Shown here piece by piece: positions 46,680 through 58,853 of a stretch of DNA of 64,000 nt; position 1 is the first letter of the stretch, and every line of letters begins with the position of its first letter. The stretch covers positions 117,840,597-117,904,596 of the forward strand of contig JBOZIK010000001.1 of the NCBI GenBank assembly GCA_051453625.1, given 5' to 3'. Below the pieces are notes generated by a model. It was not told the origin of the DNA. It saw only the letters and a list, made by a program, of their open reading frames with translations, and did not search any database. Source of the stretch: Welwitschia mirabilis (taxonomy: Eukaryota > Gnetophyta > Gnetopsida > Welwitschiales). Made by a program: the position numbers and the translations under genes.

Positions 46680-48325
46680 GTTTTAGTAAGTTCTTAACAA
46701 AATCCCATCTTGTAGTAAACTAAGGTATCTAAATCAGTCCTAGACAAAATTCTTGCATTTTATAGTAACTCTTCAGGCTTTAGGTCAATTCTAGGTAGAA
46801 TCCTAATGTGTTGTACTAACTCTCTAGGCTTCAAAATAGGCTTGGATAGAATTTCAATGTCTTTTAACAACTTCATAGTCATTGAAATGCTTTTAGGAAA
46901 AACTTTAATGTCTTTTAGTAATACCATAAGCTTTAAAAAGATCTTACATAGAATGGTGATGTCCTATAGTAACTTAATAGATCTTAAAATAATCCTAGAC
47001 ATAACTCTAATTTTTTATAATGATGTTATAGGCTTAAGAATAGTTTTATAAGAATATTAAAATCTTATAACAAAGATTTTGTATACTCTAAAATAGTTCT
47101 AGGTAGAATCCTAATGCCCTATAGTCACTGTTTATATACTACATATTAACCCTAAACAAAACACTAATGCCTTGTAGTGAGCACATAAGTTTTGTCTTAT
47201 CTATAGAAATAACACTAGCATATTATAGTTGTTATATTTTAGATCCATGCCAAATACTATCCTCATGTCCTAAAAAGATACTATAGGCCTTAAATTAGTC
47301 CTAGGTAGAAACTAAATATCTTATAGTAATTTGATAGGCTTTAGATTAGTTCTAAGTAGAACAATAGTGCTCTATAATGACTATAAAACTAGGACACTCC
47401 TAAATAAAATCGTAAATTTTATAATAACTTCATAGGCTTTACGTTAATCTTAGATAGAAACTAAGTTTCCTATAGTAATTCTATAGGACTTGGATTGGTT
47501 CTAGATAGACCACTATACCCCGTAGTAATTCTATAGGCTTTAGAATATGCCTTGAAAAAACCTTGGTACCTATAATAGCTCTATGAAATTTGGTAATGAT
47601 TCTATAGGATTTGAGTTGGTCCTAGATAGAATCCTAACACTTCATAGTGACTCTATAAGATTTGAAATAGAACATTAGAATTTAATACTAATTCTAGGTT
47701 TATTTGTTGACTTGAGAGTACAAAATGATTCTTTTTACTAACTCTATCTCATCTATTAACTCTAAAATTCAACAAAAGCATCATATATTATACTCATTAG
47801 TTAACTCTAAAATAAAGAATAGTACCCTATGCTAATCTCAGATTTTTTTTTTTTTTTTTTTTTATGTCTTTGAAATGGAACACTACCATTCTTAAACGTA
47901 TTAATTTGTTAACACTAAAAAAGAGTACCAATGACTTATACTAATCTTTAACTCATCTATTAGTTCTAAACTAGAACACTTGCATTCTATTATGATTATA
48001 GACTTATCTATCAACTTTGAAATAAAACATTAACATGTTATACTAATATTTGATTCATTTATTAACTCTAGAATACAACACTAGAATACTATGTTGATAT
48101 CAAACTTATCTATTAACTTTGCAACATGATATTAGCATCCTATATTAATATTTAACTTGTTCATTAACTATTAAACAAAATATTGACGTTGCATATTAAT
48201 ATAGGGCTTGTTTATTAACTTTGAAATAAAAAACTAGTGTTATATACTAATGTCAAGATCATATGTTAACTCTAAAATAGAAAATTAGTGTTCTTTACTG
48301 ATCTTAATTTTATTAGTTGACTTTG
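46680..48325. repeat. Diverged 51-bp minisatellite, about 32 units
   Basis: Two adjoining blocks with an exact 51-base spacing. Block 1 (46,680-47,720), unit like CTATAGTAACTCTATAGGCT followed by TTAGATTAGTCCTAGATAGAATCCTAATGCC in pieces; block 2 (47,730-48,325), unit like ATTAACTCTAAAATAGAACA then CTAGCATCCTATACTAATATT... The two units align with one indel (shared ATAGAA..CTA....CCTATA.TAA), so they are one family. A 21-base T run at 47,843-47,863 interrupts it. Because 51 is a multiple of three, 46,806-47,051 stays open on the plus strand with a 17-residue period (NTISFKKILHRMVMSYS and relatives). I regard that frame as a by-product. Confidence 0.88.
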
Positions 48326-51224
48326 TCAAGGTCAATTTGGTTATTATAAATAGAAATTTCAAATTTCACATCAACAGCCCTTTAAGTATTACTTTAATGC
48401 CATTATGAAGTGTCACATCAATGTTACTTTAAGTGTAATTAAAGGATTCCATAATGAATTTCTTCCTCCTATTATAAATATAGCCTTGATAGGGTATTTT
48501 CAATAATTTTTTATTATTATTTTCCATGTGAGTAGTCAAGGCAAGTTTTACTTGTTTTTGCCCTTTGTTTAGTGCATTTTCTTTTGTTTTTACTTAATTT
48601 ATATTAGCATTCATAGATTTTCTTTTTTCACATTATTTTTTTCTATTCCTTTACTTTTATTATTAGAAACTTTGTTTTCTTACTCATTGATCTAGGTTTA
48701 GCTTACATTATCAGTCTTTTCTCTTTCATTTTTAGAAGGTATCACTTTTTCATAAGTATTTTTAAAATAATGAATAATTCACATGTAATTTATATTTTAT
48801 ATACAACGATGCTTATAATATAACAATTCAAATCAAGTTTAGATAGGGCTTAGATTTAAATATTTTAGATTTTTTCATTGTACCTTAACTTTAATTTTAG
48901 GTTTCCTCAAGTTTATATAACCTTAGAACATATCTATGATACTTACAATTATTTTACTTATTTTTTGCTTCACTAAGAACTTAAGCAAATTAGGATAATT
49001 CCTAAATAATAACAAATAGTATTTTTTTGGCTCTTTTCAACTTAGAAAATACCAATAGAACAACTCATTTTTTAATGATTTTATTAATGAAAAGATTCAT
49101 TGATAAGGATACCAAAACATTCGATTAAGAGCCATTTTTGTATCTTGTTTGTTGTCCTTAGTATTTTACCTACGTACTAAGGCTTTTTTCATTCTTGCTT
49201 TACCAAACTTATATAATATACCATCTAACTTCTTTTTCTTGCTCATAATAAGGAGGTTTCTTTTTGCTAGAGTAGCAACATTTTTACATAGGATAGTTGA
49301 AATGTATTAAATCCAACTTTAATTCAAATCATATTTCCTTTAGATAATTGCTTCTATCCCTTTAACTCCCTATCTAAGTTCATAGCACTTTTTAACATTA
49401 TGTAATCTTATTTTATTGAGGATTTGATGATGGACCTTTCAAAATTGTAAATCATACACTATTATGATCTAAAACATAAAATGTTAGAAAGGTGTTGATT
49501 AGAGTTTTCTTGCCTCCTTTTTAAGTATTAGAGTGCTTTCCTTGATGGTAAGAGTTTTGTTATAAATCTTTCGGTTTTTATTATTTTAAATTGATAAATA
49601 TTGCTTCTTCTTTTCTTCTTTCAAATAGATGATACACCTCATAGTACTTCCAAAGTATAAAGAAAATTTATTTTTTTCATTATTTATAGCCATCTATTGA
49701 GAAAATAGGGGAAGAAAAGATTAATTTATCCAAATGAAAATAAGAAAGAGAAGGGGATTAGTAGGGGAAATTTTAGAATTGCCTTCATAAAATTTCTTCT
49801 TCTTTTTCTCTTCTTATCTCTAATCCATTAATTTACTTGTCTTTCTTAAGAAAACATAAAATGAATATGGATGAATATGCAAGTATTCTTTTTCAAGATG
49901 AAGTAAGCATTGTACTTGTCTTAGACTTAATTTCTAGTGTTAAACTACTAACATTCTCTAAAAAAATTATTTTAATGGGATGATTGACTTTGTTAAATTT
50001 TTATAGGAAAGTGACTTTTCCACTATCTTAGCTTATTGGCATAAAATCATAACTCTTATGGGGATTCATTTAAGTATTTTATTACTACTTTGCATATCCT
50101 CCTAACATTATTCTTCATTTTCAAGCTTTTACCCTTACTACCTCCTCATCCTATTAGTTGCCTAATAAGATGGACAAGAGGCTTTCCTTTTTACTATTAA
50201 AACTAATGCCTAAGACTTAAGGCCTTATTGAAAGAATTTAAAAGGCTAAGAAAGTAGATCTTGTAATCCTAGTAAAATCTTTACAACATGTTTATAGGAA
50301 TGAAGTATTCTAATTCTATGATAATTGTAGATGTAATTTTAAAAAGAACTTCTAACCTAGCATTTAAGGATTTTCTCCCCCTTTCTGCCCGCCTTCTATG
50401 CTAATAAGAAAAGTTTAGATCTAGTTTAGTGAAACTTTGGAATGATTATGAATGAGTTAAAGATAATCCATGTTATGAACCATCATAAAATGAAATAATC
50501 AAAGCAATTCAACATTCAAAAAGGGATGTTGGAGGTAGATTTTCACCTTATAAATACATGCTATACTTCATTGTTCATAAGTCAATAAGCTCATAACTTA
50601 GTAATCAAATGTCTCAAAGGCAAGTTTCTTACTTAGAAAAACATCCTTAAGTAATCTCAAAAAAAGGATGCAATAGTTAATCATTTGCAAAGAGTCTTGA
50701 ATCATGTTTTTGAAAGTCTCATTATAGAGAAAGAAGAGCTATACATTATTCACTTTAGAAAAGAAGTCTTAAAAACACATTTTGCATTACTCATATAATT
50801 CAACATGACCCTATCAAATCACTATTATAGTAATTCCTTTGTAATAAATTTCTTAGACTCTACTAAAATGGATGGAAAAATTCTTTTACATTTCTTAGAT
50901 CTTTTACTAAATAGCTCTTGTTTCTATGCTTTTTAGCATAATAAAAATGTTAATAAGAAGTAGAAACTTTCAAAAATTATCACTCATTAAAATTGTCTTT
51001 TTCCTTCTTACTTATTTGGTTATGCACATTGTGTGGTTGCTCATTATCACTCTTTAAATGAAAAAAAAAAGAAGACAAAATAAAAAAATAAACTATTGAT
51101 ATAATCTCTTCTCTTGTATTTCGCCCACTAAAGTAAAAATCATTGATCTTGTTTTTCATTTCTTATTTCTTATATTAAAAAGAATAGGGTTTATGAATCA
51201 TTTTTGCTTTTATATTAATTGCTA
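48326..51224. other. Noncoding AT-rich sequence between minisatellite and LTR
   Basis: No coding motif recognised. A purine tract AGAAAGGGGGAGAA on the minus strand at about 50,370-50,390 looks like an orphan polypurine tract. Confidence 0.45.
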
Positions 51225-51768
51225 TAATCCAACATCATAACATTAAGACATGGAAACCTTATGTAAGTTATAATAATAAAAAATAATGATAAAAAAAGTT
51301 CTTACATAATTGAACTAGAATTAAAAGAGAATAAATGATTTTCTTGTATTGATGATTTCAAAAAAAATGTCTTTACAACTACAAATAGTCTCTATTAAGA
51401 AGGGTGGCCTAGCTTAATGGGCTCTTTAGGAGGGTTTCTTCTATGTCTTTTCTCTAAGATATTACATAGTTATACCATGTTTAAGGATCAAAGCAAACAT
51501 ATTGAATATGCCATATGCCTTAATCAAACAATCCTTTTGACATTAATGAATAGTTATTAATTTTAATGATACCTCTCTAAAAGGATCACCACCCTTGAAT
51601 AGATGATTAGAACCTTTCATTTCATTAACATAAGTCATTAATTAAATATATATTTTATTAACATAAATTCATTTCCTCATAACAAATTCTTTATTCATTT
51701 ATTTAATTATCTTATCTAATAATTTATGAGTTGCCTATTAATAATAGATTTTGAGGCATGTGATAGCA
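51225..51768 (-). repeat. 5' LTR of chromovirus-like element
   Basis: Minus strand starts TGCTATCACATGCC at 51,768. A weak primer-site-like TTGGATTATAGC follows its end at about 51,215-51,226. Confidence 0.65.
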
Positions 51769-53100
51769 GTTGGTTTGACCCATTTTTATAACATGGAAGT
51801 TTTAACATCTTACCTTAAATCCTATAGTGTGCAAGTTAACTCATGATTCATATTTATGTATTTAAAGAGTACCAGGGTATGGGCTTCAACATCTTAGGTA
51901 TGAATCATAATAAAGGCCTCTAATGATTAGCCTCTAGGCTAGTAAGGATCACTAACAGGTTTTCAATTAAAACAAATTTACAAGCTTAGGTGACTTAAGC
52001 ATGCTTTGAATTTTAGGTTTTAAGACTAGGATCTTATTGACCTATTGAATTATTTATCTAACCAAATCCTAGATAATATCATATATGAATTAGTGAATTC
52101 CTTCTTTTAGTTAATAAGACTATTGATGTAACAATAAAATGCAAGTAAATTTTAACATTTCTAAAATATGATCCTTTCTTATCACATAATGACATCTTTA
52201 TATACATTTGATGAGAGTGAACAAGCAACTCATTATAACTAAATTTAGAAGATAGAGAATAGATTTAAAAATATCTTCCTTGATAGTAGTGTTAAACTCA
52301 TGTACATATGAATAACCTAACAAGTACGAAATCATCTTTAAAGCATAAGAAAAGATAAAAAGAAAGTTGTTTTCTTAGTAAACTAAAGCTGTAAATATTT
52401 TATTAGGCAAAAGAGTGTAGGATCTTTTCTCTAATTTAGAGTTTAAATATAAGAGGATTGAATAACATTTCACATTAAGACACATTGAAACATGAAGTTT
52501 TATTCATCTAGATTTTTACTTTTTTATGCAAGAGACTAATGATGAATCACGAAAATAACTTCAGGTTTAATTAAAAAGATGTCTTCTACTTGCAAATATG
52601 CCATTTCTTCTTTCCATGGGTGATTAAAAAGGTTGCAACTCAAAAATAAAGTAGAAATTTTATATTTTGGAAGTATAGTATCTCTATTGCTATTAAATTT
52701 TTAATTGAACCAAATAGGATGTTAGTGCTTATTTCAATAATAGAGAATTTTTTAAGAAAGAATTCACAAGTATATTTCAAAATATTTTATTACTTTTTCT
52801 CACTATGAGAGATCTTAATGAAGATATTCTTCTAGAGATCAAATCTAGAAGAAAGGATAATTTAACTAATAGTTAAGAAATCAACTATATTAATTTTTAA
52901 AGACCTTGATTAGATTAATTTTTAAATATTACTCAGTTCTATACCTTATGATTTTCTCAATTTTGAAATGATTATAGCTCAAAATATCCTAGATTTCCCT
53001 TTCTCGTTATTTCTTCATTCTAATCATTTCAATTTCATTTTTTTGTTTCTTTCATCATAATCTATTTTTTGTTCTGAGTATTATTTTCTTTTTTGATTAT
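51769..53100. other. Noncoding AT-rich sequence, nothing recognised
   Basis: No coding or repeat structure that I could support. Confidence 0.5.
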
Positions 53101-53640
53101 TTTCTTTTTCTCATCTTAGTCTTGTGTTTTATTTGTTTTCTAGTTTTTTTCCCCCTTCATATAGAGAGTAGCTTATATAAGTCTGAAAGCCATAAGCCAT
53201 GCAATGAAGTATAATATTTATATCAAAAATCCAAATACCTCTATGGAAAATAGATACCCATCTACAGAAAATTATAATATGTGTATTTATAGAAACCAAA
53301 TACAATTTTTTCACAATAAAAGCCATTTGAAAGGTTAGTCTATGATAAAACCCCTTTAATCTATAATAAAACACAAAGTATTATTTGAATGATTGTTTTT
53401 CATTCTCACATTTGAGAGTTTTTGGATTGATATATTTGTAAAGAGTGTATAACCATAACAAGAGATAAAGTGAAAAGAGATGTACATTAAGAATACAACA
53501 GTTAATTTAGGAAAGATCACTCATTAAGCATTACTAGGGTCATAGGAGCTAGTTAAGAAAAGTGAACTAAGCAAGAATTTTCAATTAAAACGATCCCATG
53601 TATCTTGAAGATCTGATTGTGGGTAGGCTATTCTCTAACA
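53100..53640 (-). repeat. 3' LTR of minus-strand Copia element (inner end exact, outer end approximate)
   Basis: The minus strand begins TGTTAGAGAATAGCC at 53,640, right after the purine-rich CCTGAGAGGGAT (53,641-53,652). This is the usual start of Tork/Ivana-like Copia LTRs. A TATA-like TATATAAGC lies at about 53,172-53,180 on the minus strand. The frame 53,129-53,374 is not considered coding. Confidence 0.6.
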
Positions 53641-53689
53641 ATCCCTCTCAGGTAAAATGAATTTATGATGTTAAGCTTAAACTACAACT

Positions 53690-54225
53690 AAAGGAACTGA
53701 GATGAACTCAATAGCTTTTTAAAGGCATCAACCATCTAATAAATTATAAAGATCAAATGACTTTCACTTCCTTGTGTGCCACTGTTTTATGAACAACATA
53801 TAAGCTTGTCTTGAAGAAAGGATTAGCAATAATATAACTTGCTTATCACACCATAGGAGAAAGCCAAGGTAATCAAATGTCAAGTCCATACCATAGGTTT
53901 TATAGACAGAAAACCTCTATCATGATATGAGCTAATGTCTCATCCTCTGCCTCCATACTAAATTTAAATTCTAAAATAGCAGCTTGTCCGCAAAATAGAC
54001 CCACAAAGCTCCAGTTGACGAGCGGTTAACTGTAAAACTTTCCCAATTGACACTGAAAAAGGTGGAAAGAGACAGAGAGGAGGACTTATTGATGAGTAAG
54101 CCATAATGAAAAGTGTGTTTCAAGTAATAAACTATCCCTCTGTATGTGGAGGAGATATTTTCGTCCACTGCAGGAGATTTTTTCATCTTCCACCGCTGAA
54201 AGTAATTGGATTTTTTCATCTTGGG
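53690..54225 (-). pseudogene. Copia RNase H fragment
   Basis: The minus strand 53,971-54,219 reads YRGIVYYLKHTFHYGLLI, then KSSSLSLSTFFSVNWES, NRSSTGALWVYFADKLLF, the RNase H of Copia (LKGTLHYGL.I..SSSLSL.AFSDADWAG..DDRRST.G...F.G..LISW). The LYRSIVG block is joined directly to YLKHT, so about 40 codons of the RT-RNase H junction are deleted. The catalytic DADW is VNW. The rest (LLWCDKQVILLLI and on) is decayed down to the polypurine tract at 53,641. It stops abruptly at the CpG-rich segment. Confidence 0.82.
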
Positions 54226-55440
54226 CTGTTGCTGAAGGTAGTTGACACTAAAGGGGATTACAGGCGACCCAATGGCTATAAATTCATCTACGTTGCAAGC
54301 AATGGGAGTGCTTAAGGTACAGAGTTGAATTACTTGTATATATGTGTGTTGGGGTCTTGGCAGGCTCAGACGGTGTATCCTGAGCTATACCACCCGCCTT
54401 CGTACGGTTCTTTCCAGCATCTGATATTAGAGCCTGTGTCTTGCGAGATGCACTCCACCCTTTCGTGCTTTCATTTCGCACTTCTATTTTGAGCCCTGAT
54501 TTAGCTCTGCGGTTGTGCGGTACTGCGTTGACGGCCCTCCTGCCCTATGCCCAACAGTTTTGCTTATGTCCTCCCAAAACGCCGAACATAGACGCCTCTG
54601 CCTGTTCGTTCCTTTCGTTTCCATTTCTTATGCCCCTCATTACTTTCTGTTGCAGGACGTGCCAGATTTGCCCTGCCAACGCAGGCGCTGGTGAAACCCT
54701 GGTCTAATTTGGGCATGAGATTAGTGGCATTACCACCTCCACGATAGAGTATCGACCGGCCTGTTTCTCCCTTGCTCACCATCTTCTTCCTTTCTGCTTT
54801 ACAGTCATCTTGTATCTCTTTAGTTGTTTGCATCAAAATCGCGGAAGATTGTCCCTGAGAATGCTGTGAAAAACAATTCGCAGATTGTTGTGGCTGCCCA
54901 TGCCGCAAGTTCTCCATTTAAAAGCTATCACTAGCATTCCTGTGTTGAAGTAGCAAGCAATCCTCAGCGCTCTGACACACTGTGGTAAAATGTCTGGGTG
55001 GTAGATGCGAGTGTAGTTGAGCAGTTGATGTAGAACTTTTTAGATCGAGCTGGAGATCTTATCATTTGCAATTTTATCTTCGGATCATAGACATGAAAGC
55101 GTAGGCTAGATGGAGGTGGTGCTTTCTGGACACGTTTTGAGTGGAAGGGCAGAGAAATTTGAGCAGGAAGGTGGCGTTAATCCTATAGATCTGCTCTACG
55201 CTGGAGATCTGTTAATTTTCCACTTAAACATGCTACGATCAGTAAACGTCAACAATTATTTTATGACTGCCTTGGTAATCCCCAGACAGCTCTACCTCAG
55301 CCGCATCAAAACCTGCTGGTGAAACATTCAATTCATGTTAATTTCAAGTTCTTAGTTTTAAGCCTCAGCACCCCTGCTTTATATGGTGTGAACTGCTATA
55401 CTACATTCGTACTTTTATACACTGGTGTTCCGGATTTAAT
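54226..55440. other. CpG-rich, GC-rich segment of unknown identity
   Basis: Base composition differs sharply from the rest: GC is around half and CpG is frequent (for example CGTACGG, GCGTTGACGG, AACGCCG, TCGCGG), while the surroundings have almost none. It holds GGCTATAAATTC (54,270s, TATA-like on the plus strand), a splice-acceptor-like TTACTTTCTGTTGCAG ending at 54,654, and overlapping frames such as a 117-codon minus frame 54,564-54,917 (MENLRHGQPQQSANCF) and an 88-codon plus frame 54,441-54,707. None was recognised. It could be a 5' end of a gene, a captured gene piece or a young transposon. TCTGATATTAGAGCC at 54,419-54,433 resembles a primer-binding site and supports the last option. 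Confidence 0.6.
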
Positions 55441-55539
55441 TCAACCGAGTAGGATCTAAGTTGGGTTATTTGATTTACACACTGCTATATAAGTGCAAGA
55501 ATGTGTAGAATAAAGCATTGATGATAAGGAGGTTTTAAA

Positions 55540-56080
55540 ACTTAAAGTACAAGGTTGCTTAGAGTGTTGCAGAACATCTAAACAAGTTCCAAGAGCTACT
55601 AAATCTTCACGATAAAGCATATGCTAGATGATGAGGTACAAGCATTAATTTTATTAAGTTCATTACTTGAGAGTTGGAAAACTCTAATTGTATCTCTTAG
55701 TATTTCAGCCCCAAATGGAAACTTGAGTTTGAGTATGGTCAAACATAGCATGCTTAATAACAAAGCTTGAAGCCAGAAAAAACGCTAGTCCTCTTTTGAA
55801 TCTAATGCACTCGTTATACAAAGAAGAGATAGATCCATGTTGCGGTGCATATTTCTGCAAACGTTATGATACTAAAAAGGTCCTATCATTTACAAATAAA
55901 TATAGATTTTGCATAACACAACACACTAATATAGACGACAATGAAACTAAATGTCATAATCTATCGAAGGCCCAGGCTAAAAGTAAGGGAATTGATTTTA
56001 AGAAGAAATACTTACATATCTTATCAACAGAAATAGAATGCAATGCAAAAAATCACAATGCAAACACACTTATGTGAGTT
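55540..56080 (+). pseudogene. Copia gag fragment
   Basis: Plus strand from about 55,560: EHLNKFQELLNLHDKAYM, then DDEVQALILLSSLLESWKTL and SISAPNGNLSLSMVKHSML, the UBN2-type Copia gag core (LDDEVQALLLLSSLPDSWETLVVSL..S.PNG.L.L..V...L). The open frame 55,796-56,077 would be the C-terminal gag with a weak, incomplete knuckle-like CGAYFC. No protease follows. Opposite in direction to the RNase H at 53.7-54.2 kb, so a different insertion. Confidence 0.8.
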
Positions 56081-56099
56081 AATCTAGAAAAGAAAAAGA

Positions 56100-56890
56100 T
56101 AATACACCTAAACTAACAATGCTTAACCTTGACAAATGTTGCCTTCATAATCTATATCACTTAAGAAGCTATCACGAAATCAAAAGCAACATAAACTACA
56201 ATGGATAAGTACACAATAAGCACAGGAAAATAGAATAGAGTTCTTAAATTATCTCAAACCAATATCTATATTACAAAGTAGCCACACCTCAAGGGAGGAA
56301 GCATAGCCCAACACTAAGAAAGATGTCTCTCTGCAGCTACAATGCATGGATCTCTAGCCCTTCGATCTCCTATTACAAGAATTTTCGGTGCAAGTGGAAA
56401 CAAGTAGGAGTCAAGGGCGAAGTTAGTACTTATTGACAAACAAACTCATAAACAATTAAACAAGACAAACAGACATGAGCACAACCCTAACAACCGCATA
56501 AGAGGAATAAAGAAAAATGGCAAAATTTAGGTGAAGTTCAGTGAAGCATTATAATAGATGTTATCTTATTGGTCATCTAGATGATACATGAAATGATGCC
56601 ACCTCATAAGAATTCCATGTCATCTACCAAATTGATTTTAGTTAGCATCCTCATTAACTTTAATTATTCTATTATTCGTACAATCATTCAGATGATGAGG
56701 TGGATGATAGGCTTTTTACAAGTGTCTAGGTAATGCATCAGCCTCAATGTTTGCAGGAAGTTTACTTCAAAATAAGAAATATTGTAAACTACTTTAAATG
56801 ATGCAAAATGTCATGAAGATTGCATGTTTTTGTATCTTTCATCTTAGCTCTTCATTATTGGGTAAATCCAGCATAAACTTATCTAATATC
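56100..56890. other. Noncoding sequence with ATCATCTGGATGAT-like motifs
   Basis: 56,560-56,740 holds repeats of GTCATCTAGATGATAC-like, partly palindromic motifs, which recur at 57,145, 59,105 and 61,545-61,640. Probably 3' noncoding and LTR sequence of the minus-strand gypsy element at the right edge. Confidence 0.45.
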
Positions 56891-57489
56891 TTGTAAAACT
56901 ACTCAAAATACCCTATGAAATACACGCAAGTTTGTAACACAACATAGTCCCCCACTTAGTCTTATGAATTCCTAACAAAACCAAATAATAAACCATGATT
57001 GTGAATCAAATTATTCAATAATAAGAACAACTAAGGTATTGAAAAATTATTTCAAAAAAACTTTTAAAAATCTTAGAGATATAGACTAAATTATAAAAAA
57101 TCAGAAAATTAAATGTTTTACTTGATTAAGTAATTAATTATATGGTCATCTGGGTTATTTTCTAGAGGATAGAAGGGATGACAGGCTTAAAAATGATTTT
57201 TTAAAAATAGAAACTTATGATAGATTTTTTTGGATAGATAATTAGTAAATTCATTTATAATTAAAAGCACCCCACTAAAATGAATAATAAATAACTAAAA
57301 AGACCATGACAAATATAATCAATCCTCATCGTAACATATGAAAATAAAGATAAGCATGAAAATTAGATAAAAAGTACATCATGCTAAAATCAAAATAATA
57401 TATATATAATCATAAGTTTTAGTATATAAATGTATAGAAAGAAAGACATAAAATATGACAAAATCACTCTCCTCAATGTTGTATAATAA

Positions 57490-58753
57490 ACTCTATGTGT
57501 ATAGTTGGCTTAGGTGCAAGGGAAGAAGATGAAGGATGCTCAGGATTACCAAGGAAACAAAGGTATAATGATGTGGAAATAGAGTGAACCATCTCATCTC
57601 CCTAATCACGAATAGCCTTTGGAAGATTGACTATAACACTCTACTATATGGATATGATGCGTTGATGAATGTTAATTATCTACTCCTCTAAGTACTCGAT
57701 TCTCCTCTTAACTATTAGAATCCTTTACTCTAATGTCTGATTTCTATGATATAATGTCTGGATCTTCTAATCTAAATTTAAATACCATAGTGAATAAAAA
57801 CTTTAATGGTCTTAGTGGTGTTTGCTAGAAGGATCTGAATCTGCTTAATAGTAACTTCAACCATAGGTGTCTGTACCTGCAATCTCTCTGCCTCTCCTGA
57901 TAGCTGTATGTTCATGTCTTATAAGTAGTGAGCATAAGTCTAAATATGTTAAACGCACTACTTACCCATAGGATATAGTATCTTAAATCATCTAAATAAA
58001 ACTGAGATGAGGCATGGATAATCCTGAGTCTATAAATATCCTACCTTCACCATCGACCTAAGTCTCCTCTAGATGAAAGTTAGTAAATTCATATGCTCTC
58101 CCTACCTGAAAGATGCCAAAACCTATAGATGCATAACCATTACATGGCTATCATAAAATTATGGACTGATGTTGTGGATTATCCATCTATCTAAAATTCT
58201 TTAAGTGGAGGTAAATTAAGTAACAAGCACTCATTGCCTTTCTAATGTCAAATTTACTAGAATATCCAGTGCTATACCATATATATAGTGCTCCTCTATC
58301 CCTTTGGCCTAATAAATATATAGACTTATAACATCACCTACATCTGTAACTACTGCAATATGGGTTAGGAGTATGGCTATATTATAGTCCCATATAGAGG
58401 CTACAATCATGTCACCAAGGCTAACATAAGAATTTCAATGTTGTTTAATATGCATTATGTCATATAACTCTCTAATATTTAACTTATAATATGTTTCTTG
58501 GACATACAAAATATATTGAAGCTAAATATTTGAGAGCCACTAATCAACCTTAGTATCTAGTTAGGTCAAAAAGTCTCCGAAATGATGCTCAACATGGATG
58601 GTGACTATCTAAATAGTCAATGAACATCTGTGTCGAGGTGGAGGATGTAAAGGCTCCACACACTTAAATCTTTGATGGTACTAATGAATCTATCTCATAC
58701 TTTAGAGCCTTAGATTTAGCCTTAGCCTATCTATCTCTAGGCATATAGGGCCT
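57490..58753 (-). pseudogene. Unknown decayed ORF in duplication unit 1
   Basis: Minus-strand paralogue of the unit 2 ORF. The C-terminal end keeps a proline/serine stretch (PEHPSSSSLAPKP at about 57,505-57,545) and a helical region with repeated RNQTLE.RI-type residues near 57,690-57,790. No known motif. Its 5' part is lost in the gap at 58,754. Confidence 0.45.
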
Positions 58754-58853
58754 NNNNNNNNNNNNNNNNNNNNNNNNNNNNNNNNNNNNNNNNNNNNNNN
58801 NNNNNNNNNNNNNNNNNNNNNNNNNNNNNNNNNNNNNNNNNNNNNNNNNNNNN
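58754..58853. other. Assembly gap (100 N, size unknown)
   Basis: Lies at the junction of the two duplication units. Confidence 1.

Larger units (their letters stand above)
42160..51768 (-). mobile_element. Chromovirus-like Ty3/gypsy element with internal minisatellite
   Basis: Two LTR-like copies in the same orientation (42,160-42,706 and about 51,225-51,768) flank, on the minus strand, a leader with a 51-bp minisatellite, gag, a gap, RNase H, and integrase. The integrase residues match the Tekay/Del type better than Athila. No target duplication was found, and the leader of about 4.8 kb is unusually long, so other insertions may be nested between 48.3 and 51.2 kb. Confidence 0.65.

Noticed and set aside
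46680-47720. Common origin of the 51-bp minisatellite and the 26-bp repeats at 17.8 and 28.5 kb
   Set aside because: Both contain TATAGT...TAGGTAGAATC-like words, but periods and order differ; short AT-rich words can coincide.
50370-50390. Orphan polypurine tract AGAAAGGGGGAGAA as the end of another element
   Set aside because: No LTR start or coding remnant could be tied to it; mentioned only in the spacer entry.
42155-51773. Target-site duplication of the chromovirus-like element
   Set aside because: Five bases outside the two proposed LTR ends (about AATTA and GTTGG) do not match; the ends are not precise enough to claim one.
54564-54917. 117-codon minus-strand frame as a host gene
   Set aside because: Basic, low-complexity product with no recognised domain and overlapping frames on the other strand; the GC content alone makes longer chance frames likely. 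Kept only as part of the CpG-rich segment.
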